Shown piece by piece: positions 32,236 to 37,705 of a DNA stretch of 37,705 bases (position 1 is its first letter; every line of letters starts with the position of its first letter). The translations under genes and the position numbers were made by a program. The DNA comes from Planctomycetota bacterium. Its GTDB lineage: Bacteria > Planctomycetota > UBA11346. The stretch lies in the NCBI GenBank assembly GCA_022841245.1, contig JALHRW010000028.1, positions 1 to 37,705 on the forward strand, in the 5' to 3' direction. Below the pieces are notes generated by a model. It did no database searches, was not told where the DNA came from, and was given only the letters and a program-made list of their open reading frames with translations.

Positions 32236-32452
32236 GCCCAACGACAAAGGTCAGCGGGCCCGTGGCCGACTGGCGTGGCCTGGAGAGTCATCGTGGAGGG
32301 CGATTGGAAAGCTGGGGAGTGGAGCGTCAAGAACTGAGCGGCGGCCCATGGCCTTAGTACTTGATGCGTCACCCCATTCCGCCGCGAATTCTTGACCGGA
32401 ACGCGCCTGGAAAGAGCAAGTCACGGGCTCCGTCTGCACCGCCTTGTTGGGC
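32236..32452 (-). repeat. attC site, 217 bp
   Basis: The + strand limits are GCCCAAC (32236-32242) and GTTGGGC (32446-32452). The arms match the consensus almost perfectly. The tip reads CCCATGGCCTTAGTACTTGA. Confidence 0.94.
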
Positions 32453-32464
32453 ATGTATTGATTC

Positions 32465-32980
32465 TCAAAAGTTCGGGAATTTCTTAATATCAATATTGTA
32501 CTTCTTGAAGAGATGCTCTTGAAATGCCTGGGTTATATCCACGACCTCGACGCTTCCAATAATATCAGACCGAGTACTCAATATTACCACAGCATACTTG
32601 TCTTTAATGTATTCCTTTAATTCAGATCTGATAATATTGTCCGTATACTTGTTAATTTGATCATATAATTCATTTCCGCGCTGTCTGGCTTGAATTTCCA
32701 TTTTTTTAATTTCTAAAAACTTATCCAATGATATTTCTTTTTCTTTTATTAGCATCTCATTGACCGTTCTTTCATTAAAGACTTCGCTTACGATTCTTAA
32801 ATCTTCGTATTCCTTCTTTAGCTTTGCCAATTCTGGACTTTTCTTTTCTAGGTAAACGGCGAATATCGCTCGAAATACTTGAATTGGTTGGTCTTCACCA
32901 TACAGAGCAATACGTAAGTTTTCTGCGCACTGCGCAGTGCTAACGAGTATTAGAATTGTGACGAGATTGAGGTATTTCAT
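32465..32980 (-). CDS. Exported OmpH/Skp-like coiled-coil protein
   Basis: This 171-aa protein has a signal peptide in residues 1-18 (MKYLNLVTILILVSTAQC). A Cys at the cleavage site could also make it a lipoprotein. The central ~80 residues are a charged helical coiled coil (KSPELAKLKKEYEDLRIVSE, KEKEISLDKFLEIKKMEIQA). The C-terminal strand block VVILSTRSDIIGSVEVVDITQAF resembles the beta end of Skp/OmpH, where it closes the fold. Skp is a periplasmic chaperone for outer-membrane proteins. The similarity is by pattern only. Confidence 0.65.
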   Translation of the reverse strand: MKYLNLVTILILVSTAQCAENLRIALYGEDQPIQVFRAIFAVYLEKKSPELAKLKKEYEDLRIVSEVFNERTVNEMLIKEKEISLDKFLEIKKMEIQARQRGNELYDQINKYTDNIIRSELKEYIKDKYAVVILSTRSDIIGSVEVVDITQAFQEHLFKKYNIDIKKFPNF

Positions 32981-33000
32981 AGGTTATGATTTCCTAGGTT

Positions 33001-33216
33001 GCCCAACGACAGAGGTCAGCGGGCCCGTGGCCGACTGAGGTGGGTTGGAGAGACATCGTGGATGGCAATTGGAAGACTGGGGAGTGGAGCGTCAAGAACT
33101 GAGCGGCGGGGACAACCATGGTTACCACAACATCACCCCATTCCGCCGCGAATTCTTGACCGGAACGCGCCTGGAACGAACACGTCACGGGCTCCGTCTG
33201 CACCGACTTGTTAGGC
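33001..33216 (-). repeat. attC site, 216 bp, subtype with GACAGAGG / CGACTTG arms
   Basis: The + strand limits are GCCCAAC (33001-33007) and GTTAGGC (33210-33216). It shares CGACAGAGGTCAGCGG, GGAAGACTGG, GGGACAACCAT, GGAACGAACACG and CACCGACTTG with the site at 34868, unlike the other copies. Confidence 0.93.
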
Positions 33217-33870
33217 CAAATCACGTAGACCTAGTGGACAAGCATCCCATTCACGCGCATCAGCAATATTATACACACCAACGTTTGTAAACTTTTGGCC
33301 AATTATCAATCTTGCCAACCTCTCTGAAACCAGAGTAAAAGAACAGCACATTCCAATATCGCTACCATCCCAAGTGGAGTAATCCAGATTGAGTTTATCA
33401 ATTTCCAACACCGACGGTCTTCCATCGTCGACATAAGAGCAATATCTGCACAGTTTATCAATTTCTGTTACAGCCTTGCGTGTGTATTCAGAATTGCAGT
33501 AATAATTTCCACTCGCTTCATTTGAGCATGCAACAAGTCCATATTTAACAATAATGCACCTATATCTGATTGGATTCGATTTATACTTCTTCCCATACAT
33601 GCGTATCGATATGTCCGACCCAATTTCATATCCTTTGATATTACTATTACTCAGAGCATCTATTACCAAGTCTGAGACAGCTATGAAATTGCCAATTGGC
33701 AAGAAATCCGGCCAACGACTTCCAGCCTGTACACCAAATGACTGAATATCCCACGAGGAACCAGGACCAACCTTACAACAAGGGCACTTTACAAATGCAT
33801 TTACCGGTTCTTCTGTGAATTGATGCTTTGGATAATAGTCACTTTTACTATTTTTCAGTGCATACAGCAT
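33211..33870 (-). CDS. Unknown 219-aa protein with CPCC motif
   Basis: The start at 33870 is chosen because the upstream TTG lies in the attC. The N-terminal part has C29-P-C-C32 in AFVKCPCCKVGPGSSW, which may bind zinc. Further cysteines occur in the middle (YYCNSEY, LCRYCSYVDD). The rest is alpha/beta with NFIAVSDLVIDALSNS and ARLIIGQKFTNVGVY. The shape recalls immunity or DNA-associated proteins of polymorphic toxin systems, but I do not recognise the family. Its TAA stop is provided by the attC core. Confidence 0.7.
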   Translation of the reverse strand: MLYALKNSKSDYYPKHQFTEEPVNAFVKCPCCKVGPGSSWDIQSFGVQAGSRWPDFLPIGNFIAVSDLVIDALSNSNIKGYEIGSDISIRMYGKKYKSNPIRYRCIIVKYGLVACSNEASGNYYCNSEYTRKAVTEIDKLCRYCSYVDDGRPSVLEIDKLNLDYSTWDGSDIGMCCSFTLVSERLARLIIGQKFTNVGVYNIADAREWDACPLGLRDLA

Positions 33871-33876
33871 TTCTTG

Positions 33877-34092
33877 GCCTAACGACAAAGGTCAGCGGGC
33901 CCGTGGCCGACTGACGTGGATTGGAGAGGCATCGTGGATGGCGATTGGAAAGCTGGGGAGTGGAGCGTCAAGAACTGAGCGGCGGCCAAAGAGCATTAAA
34001 CTTGGTTCATCACCCATTCCGCCGCGAATTCTTGACCGGAACGCGCCTGGAAAGAGCAAGTCACGGGCTCCGTCTGCACCGCCTTGTTGGGC
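33877..34092 (-). repeat. attC site, 216 bp
   Basis: The + strand limits are GCCTAAC (33877-33883) and GTTGGGC (34086-34092). The arms match the consensus exactly over most of their length. The tip reads CCAAAGAGCATTAAACTTGG. Confidence 0.94.
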
Positions 34093-34095
34093 AGA

Positions 34096-34842
34096 TTATT
34101 TATCATCCGGAACAATCCCCTTAGCCAAGCTCCTCATCAGTGCCAGTTTTTCTTCCTCTAATGTCACTGCAGGAACAAAAGGCTGAGTCACCATAAACCT
34201 ATTCATTTCAATAAGATTCACCTTGTGGATTTTTTGATGTTTATCGACAACATCGACGTCGTTGGACTTTGTATATTGATGAAAATCCCTGTAAACCTGA
34301 GGTATTTTTGTGATATACCTATCCTCAAAACAGGCTATGGCCTCATGCGATGCAACGAGATAGTCATCATCAGTGAATTGAGTTGGATATCCAGATGATT
34401 TATGAACGCCACTAATTCGCGCGCAATCGTTTAGTCCGTCTCCTGCAAAATTGACCTTGTCTGTAACATCACGATACGCAATGCATGGACCTAGGTGTAC
34501 CGCAGCACGAACACCGTCGTAAATTGCGCCATTGTTCTTCTTGTTAACCAGCAGCAAATGCGTTCTAATGGCATGGGCCAGTAAAATCCCATATCCGCCA
34601 AATAGTGGATTCATAATGACATATGCCCCATCTCCGGTTGCCACATAGCCGATAACAAGAGGATTATTCCTGAGTTTGTCATTACTAATAGATCCAACAC
34701 CGCCAAGTAGATTAATTAATTCCCTTAGCTTCGCCGTCATTACTTCAACAATCTGAAGTTGTCCTGCATTATCCTTTTTGCTGTATCCCCGAATGTCGAT
34801 GAGGATAACATCTGTATGTATGGTGGTTATGGTGCTTTTCAT
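34096..34842 (-). CDS. Stand-alone class III nucleotide cyclase
   Basis: This 248-aa protein is almost entirely one cyclase homology domain. The metal-binding aspartates are D16 in DVILIDIRGYSKKD and D71 in YVATGDGAYVIM. The transition-state pair is N138 and R142 in FAGDGLNDCARISG, and VRAAVHLGPCIAYRDV precedes it. All positions needed for catalysis are present, so the enzyme should be active and cytoplasmic. Class III cyclases make cAMP or cGMP, and the phage-defence Pycsar cyclases of this fold make cCMP or cUMP. The base specificity cannot be read here. No effector gene lies in the same cassette. Confidence 0.85.
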   Translation of the reverse strand: MKSTITTIHTDVILIDIRGYSKKDNAGQLQIVEVMTAKLRELINLLGGVGSISNDKLRNNPLVIGYVATGDGAYVIMNPLFGGYGILLAHAIRTHLLLVNKKNNGAIYDGVRAAVHLGPCIAYRDVTDKVNFAGDGLNDCARISGVHKSSGYPTQFTDDDYLVASHEAIACFEDRYITKIPQVYRDFHQYTKSNDVDVVDKHQKIHKVNLIEMNRFMVTQPFVPAVTLEEEKLALMRSLAKGIVPDDK

Positions 34843-34867
34843 TTTGTATGCTTTTTTCTACGTGTTT

Positions 34868-35084
34868 GCCCAACGTCAGAGGTCAGCGGGCCCGTGGCCG
34901 ACTGGGGTGGACTAGAGAGACATCGTGGAGGGCGATTGGAAGACTGGGGAGTGGAGCGTCAAGAACTGAGCGGCGGGGACAACCATTATTTTCACCATTT
35001 TCACCTTATTCCGCCGCGAATTCTTGACCGCAACACGCCTGGAACGAACACGTCACGGGCTCCGTCTGCACCGACTTGTTAGCC
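34868..35084 (-). repeat. attC site, 217 bp, same subtype as 33001
   Basis: The + strand limits are GCCCAAC (34868-34874) and GTTAGCC (35078-35084). It shares arm variants and the GGGACAACCAT tip start with the site at 33001. The zinc-ribbon gene stop TAA lies inside it. Confidence 0.93.
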
Positions 35085-35480
35085 ACATTTTCTCCATCCA
35101 CAGTCACATTGTTTTGTCTCTTTCCTAAACAGCCTTATTCCACACTTTGGGCACATACCACCTTGCCTTCTAGCCTTTCCATGTCCATCTATTGGCATTG
35201 CTTTGAATTTTCTAATATCATGCAATGGGGAATAACCATTGCCACCCAAGAACACAATATTTTCATAACCTTGGGACCATAGAAAACGCACCAGGCTATC
35301 CCATTCAGGATCCCATAATGAATTCATAATGTTGTTAAGAATACATATTTGATCTTCCCCATCATAAATCTTGGCGTGATATCCACCTGTAATTAGAACA
35401 TTGTAACCATGATATTCTTCGAGTATTTCCCCTTCGTCTTCAATTACGTCATCGAATCTTTGAATATTTTCGAATTTCAT
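35079..35480 (-). CDS. Unknown protein with C-terminal zinc ribbon, first cassette after attI
   Basis: This 133-aa protein has an N-terminal ~90-residue alpha/beta domain (ILEEYHGYNVLITGGYHAKI, LVRFLWSQGYENIVFLGGNG). A C-terminal zinc ribbon has C110, C113, C125 and C127 in MCPKCGIRLFRK and CDCGWRKCG. It is cytoplasmic by sequence. I do not recognise the N-terminal family. It is the cassette closest to attI, hence by the insertion rule the most recently acquired and the best placed for expression. Its TAA stop is in the attC. Confidence 0.7.
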   Translation of the reverse strand: MKFENIQRFDDVIEDEGEILEEYHGYNVLITGGYHAKIYDGEDQICILNNIMNSLWDPEWDSLVRFLWSQGYENIVFLGGNGYSPLHDIRKFKAMPIDGHGKARRQGGMCPKCGIRLFRKETKQCDCGWRKCG

Positions 35481-35484
35481 GGTT

Positions 35485-35525
35485 TTGGCTAACAGTTAAT
35501 TGGACCGCCACGGGCGTGGCGATGG
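35485..35525 (-). other. attI region (integrase attachment site)
   Basis: The + strand core GGCTAAC (35487-35493) is the GTTAGCC box on the cassette strand at the first cassette junction, 87 bp from the intI start. The neighbouring AGTTAATTGG is probably the second integrase-binding site. Assignment rests on position between intI and the first cassette. Confidence 0.75.
35506..35521. repeat. Perfect hairpin next to attI
   Basis: CGCCAC-GGGC-GTGGCG forms a 6-bp stem with a 4-nt loop, 12 bp from the attI core. It may serve as a binding site or affect the folding of the intI-attI region. Known attI sites have direct repeats here, not a palindrome. Confidence 0.6.
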
Positions 35526-35548
35526 TTGTTCGGGGCGCAGCGGCATCA

Positions 35549-35576
35549 TTGCGTTCGTATAGACACGGGTTATAAC
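35549..35576 (+). promoter_or_regulatory. Possible intI promoter
   Basis: TTGCGT (35549-35554) and TATAAC (35571-35576) are spaced by 16 bp and lie 7 bp before the intI ATG, so the message would be leaderless. No LexA-type CTGT-N8-ACAG box is visible, so SOS control as in Vibrio intI is not supported. Confidence 0.45.
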
Positions 35577-35583
35577 GGACTCC

Positions 35584-36945
35584 ATGATCAGCAGCCCACC
35601 TCGTGCTGTCGTCTCCCAAGTAAGCTCAGCAGCGTCCGAGGCATGGTGGACCGTGTATCTGCAATCCTTGTTAACTCAAGGTGTTCCAACCAAGGCTGTG
35701 CGCTGGTACCGGGTCCGGGTCGAGCAGCTGCTGGCGCGCCATCCTGGAGTTCGGGCAGGCGAGCTGGAGGGGTCGGATGTCCTGGCGCATGTCGATGTGA
35801 TAGGCCGCAGTCAGGCAGCCGATTGGCAGAAGGCGCAAGCCGTCGAGGCGCTCCGGCGGTTCGGGGAACGCATCCAGGCACCGTGGTTCGCGGCGGTCGA
35901 TTGGCCGGCGTGCCAGGCCCGCATGGTCACGACGGACGCGGAAGCCGTCGAGGCGCTCGGTCGCGGCATCCTGCCCGCCGATCCGACCCTGCGCCGCTTC
36001 GCCATCCGCCTGCGCACCCTGCAACGCAGCCTGCGTACCGAGGAGACGTATCTCCAGTGGGTCCAGCGCTGCAGCCGGCATCACGGGGTGGAACCCGCGG
36101 CGCTCGTCGAGGCGCATGTCGGACCCTTCCTCAGCCACCTGGCGGCCGAACGCCAGGTGGCGGCTAGCACCCAGAACCAGGCGCTCAATGCCCTGGTCTC
36201 CTTCTTCACCGAGGTGCACGGCGTCGCCACCCTGGCGATCGATGACTACACGCCGAGCCGCCGGCCGCGCCAGGTGCCGACCGTGCTCAGCGCGCGCGAG
36301 GTCGCCGCCGTGCTCGGCCGCATCGGCGAGCCGCAGTTCCGGCTCATCGCCACCCTGCTGTACGGCGCCGGCCTGCGCCTGATGGAGGCGGTGCGCCTGC
36401 GGGTCAAGGATATCGATCTCGAGCACCGCATCATCCTGGTCCTGGATGGCAAAGGCGGCGGGAGCCGGCGCACGCCGCTGCCGGAGTCGGTGGTGGGCGA
36501 TCTGCAACGGCAGCTGGCGCTGGTCGCCGCGTTGCATGCTACCGATCTTGCGCGCGGGCTCGGCCTGGCCTCGCTGCCGCCGGCGCTGACCCGCAAGCTG
36601 GGCGACGCCGCGCGCACGCTGCCGTGGGCCTACCTGTTCCCGGCGGCCCGCCCGGCGACGGATCCGCTCGATGGCGTGACCAAGCGGCACCACCTCGCCG
36701 AGAGCCAGGTGCAGAAGGCGGTGGCGGCCGCCGTGCGTGCCGCCGGACTGACCAAGCGCGCCAGCTGCCATACCTTCCGCCATTCGTTCGCCACCCATCT
36801 GCTGGAGCACGGTTATGACATCCGCAGCGTGCAGGAACTGCTCGGCCACAAGGACGTGCAGACGACGATGATCTATACCCATGTGCTCAACCGGCCCGGG
36901 GTGGCGGTGCGCTCGCCTGCCGACCTGCTGGCGGCGGCGTCGTGA
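35584..36945 (+). CDS. intI: Integron integrase with duplicated core-binding domain
   Basis: This 453-aa tyrosine recombinase has catalytic residues R265 ([11 protein letters not shown]), K290 ([13 protein letters not shown]), H396 and R399 ([13 protein letters not shown]), H422 (LGHKDVQTT) and nucleophile Y431 (MIYTHV). The integron-specific insert is present near 360-382 ([15 protein letters not shown]), which separates IntI from XerC/D. Usual IntI proteins have about 320-340 residues. Here ~120 extra N-terminal residues ([20 protein letters not shown] to LRRFGERI) look like a second SAM-type core-binding domain ahead of the usual one (residues ~136-212). It inserts and excises cassettes at attI and attC. 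It has no Shine-Dalgarno. Confidence 0.95.
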   Translation: MISSPPRAVVSQVSSAASEAWWTVYLQSLLTQGVPTKAVRWYRVRVEQLLARHPGVRAGELEGSDVLAHVDVIGRSQAADWQKAQAVEALRRFGERIQAPWFAAVDWPACQARMVTTDAEAVEALGRGILPADPTLRRFAIRLRTLQRSLRTEETYLQWVQRCSRHHGVEPAALVEAHVGPFLSHLAAERQVAASTQNQALNALVSFFTEVHGVATLAIDDYTPSRRPRQVPTVLSAREVAAVLGRIGEPQFRLIATLLYGAGLRLMEAVRLRVKDIDLEHRIILVLDGKGGGSRRTPLPESVVGDLQRQLALVAALHATDLARGLGLASLPPALTRKLGDAARTLPWAYLFPAARPATDPLDGVTKRHHLAESQVQKAVAAAVRAAGLTKRASCHTFRHSFATHLLEHGYDIRSVQELLGHKDVQTTMIYTHVLNRPGVAVRSPADLLAAAS

Positions 36946-36988
36946 CACTGCGCTTGGTTGCGCCGGTCGCGGCGCACCATCGGCGCCC

Positions 36989-37594
36989 ATGAGCAACGCC
37001 TTCGATGCCAAGGCTGCGACCTGGGATGCCGACGCGCGTCGCCAGGCCATGGCCGCCGATCTCGTTGCCGCCATCGCGGCGCGCATCCCGCTGGTGGCCG
37101 GCCAGCGCCTGCTCGATGTCGGCTGCGGCACCGGGCTGATCGGGCTGCCGCTCGCGGAGCGCACCGGCTGGATCCTCGGCATCGATGTGTCCGCGGGCAT
37201 GGTCGAGCGCTTTACCGCCAAGGCTGCGGGCCGGCCCGGGGTCGCGGCCGAGGTCCGCGACCTCATCGCCGACCCGCTACCGGCCCGCTCGATCGACGTG
37301 GCGGTCAGCGCGATGGCCTTCCACCACATCGGACCGGTCGAGGCGATGCTGCACTCGCTCGCCGACTGCCTGGCCCCGGGCGGCTGGCTGGCCATCGCCG
37401 ACCTCGAGAGCGAGGACGGCAGCTTCCACGACGAGCCGGTCCCGCACCTCGGCTTCGCTCCCGACGCGTTCCTCGCGCAGATGCCGGCGGCTGGCCTGCA
37501 GCCGCTGGCGCAGGAGCGCGTCCACGTGATGCGCAAGGCGAACGGACGGGACTACCCGATCTTCCTGGCGCTTGCGCGCAAGCCCGCCGTCTGA
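36989..37594 (+). CDS. Class I SAM-dependent methyltransferase
   Basis: This 201-aa protein has the SAM-binding motif I LLDVGCGTGLIGLPLA near residue 42, then the motif II acidic residue in ILGIDVSAGM. Motif post-II is SIDVAVSAMAFHHI, and the motif III strand GGWLAIADLE follows. The size and FDAKAATWDADA start match small Methyltransf_11/UbiE-like enzymes. The methyl acceptor is unknown. It lies 43 bp after intI on the same strand, but its codon use and GC content match the chromosome, so it is probably a host gene. Confidence 0.9.
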   Translation: MSNAFDAKAATWDADARRQAMAADLVAAIAARIPLVAGQRLLDVGCGTGLIGLPLAERTGWILGIDVSAGMVERFTAKAAGRPGVAAEVRDLIADPLPARSIDVAVSAMAFHHIGPVEAMLHSLADCLAPGGWLAIADLESEDGSFHDEPVPHLGFAPDAFLAQMPAAGLQPLAQERVHVMRKANGRDYPIFLALARKPAV

Positions 37595-37601
37595 GTGCTA
37601 G

Positions 37602-37705
37602 GCTGGCCGCTGGCTGCTGGCCGCCGGCCGCTGGTCGCTGGCCGCTGGCCGCTGGTCGCTGGCCGCTGGCCGCTGGTCGCTGGCCGCTGGTCGCTGGCCG
37701 CTGGC
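37602..37705. repeat. 7-bp tandem repeat (GCTGGCC/GCTGGTC)
   Basis: About 15 copies of a 7-bp unit alternate between GCTGGCC and GCTGGTC, with variants GCTGGCT and GCCGGCC at the start. Towards the end the pattern becomes a 21-bp higher-order unit. The repeat begins 7 bp after the methyltransferase stop and continues beyond the window edge. Confidence 0.95.

Larger units (their letters stand above)
7846..36945. mobile_element. Chromosomal integron: intI, attI and cassette array
   Basis: An integron integrase gene on the + strand (35584-36945) is divergent from an array of cassettes read on the - strand. In cassette orientation each long attC begins with a YAAC box, for example GCCTAAC, and ends with GTTRGGC or GTTAGCC. 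The arms are nearly identical across the array, as expected when one host integrase has built a sedentary integron. Cassette genes are mostly AT-rich, whereas attC sites and flanks are GC-rich. One large GC-rich RHS operon and a transposase insertion interrupt the array. The left limit is approximate, because no attC is seen left of 7846 and the thioredoxin gene at 7187 may also belong. Confidence 0.92.

Noticed and set aside
7846..36945. The repeated intergenic elements considered as a CRISPR array
   Set aside because: The repeats are ~216 bp, self-complementary, bounded by YAAC/GTTR boxes and separated by genes, which fits attC sites and not CRISPR repeats with short spacers.
35671..37536. 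A 621-codon - strand open frame opposite intI and the methyltransferase
   Set aside because: The + strand genes have complete catalytic motifs and the antisense frame has none.

Overview
The window is a GC-rich bacterial chromosome segment that carries a sedentary chromosomal integron. The integron integrase gene (intI, + strand, 35584-36945) and its attI region lie at the right. The gene cassettes run leftwards from it on the - strand to about 7.2-7.8 kb. Nine well-conserved attC sites of about 207-217 bp, near-identical in both arms, separate short AT-rich genes. There are also one expanded degenerate long site, three short or degenerate attC-like sites of about 50 bp, and two broken long sites. 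The host cannot be named from sequence alone. A high-GC chromosome, Sec-exported RHS/YD proteins, paired secreted thioredoxins with a TGSDWCPWC motif, and AraC regulators beside an ADP-ribosylglycohydrolase and a glycosidase-like protein would fit the Planctomycetota/Verrucomicrobiota/Lentisphaerota group. That placement is an inference with modest confidence.

Left flank (1-7155), ordinary chromosome: a partial FAD oxidoreductase divergent from a PocR/AraC regulator; an AraC regulator followed by an ADP-ribosylglycohydrolase; a small exported protein; a GNAT acetyltransferase (phosphinothricin/methionine-sulfone type) overlapping a GH43-like five-bladed propeller protein; another AraC regulator; and an unknown 136-aa protein. 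This looks like carbohydrate sensing and utilisation.

Distal array (7187-18000): a secreted thioredoxin, a gene interrupted by an in-frame TGA, a SHOCT membrane protein, a secreted retropepsin-like protease, a VapBC-type toxin-antitoxin pair, a membrane NlpC/P60 peptidase, and a second secreted thioredoxin. These are followed by a DDE transposase insertion, a small + strand gene, a GNAT protein, and a two-gene unit (337-aa soluble protein plus 4-TM protein). A 60-bp coding-like repeat occurs three times here, twice next to short attC-like sites.

Central island (18114-28846): a GC-rich, translationally coupled operon of four genes. It encodes a small exported protein, an exported FN3/discoidin/Calx-beta-like protein, a 2600-aa exported RHS/YD-repeat protein with a variable C-terminal tip, and a small anchored protein. 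It is flanked by degenerate attC sites, so it appears trapped in the array.

Proximal array (29203-35480): a truncated cassette remnant, a DUF6193-like protein, an AAA-ATPase plus TOPRIM-like pair (probable anti-phage system), a Skp-like exported protein, an unknown CPCC protein, a stand-alone class III nucleotide cyclase, and a C-terminal zinc-ribbon protein next to attI. The integrase is unusually long (453 aa) because it appears to carry two core-binding domains in tandem. A SAM methyltransferase and a 7-bp tandem repeat finish the window.
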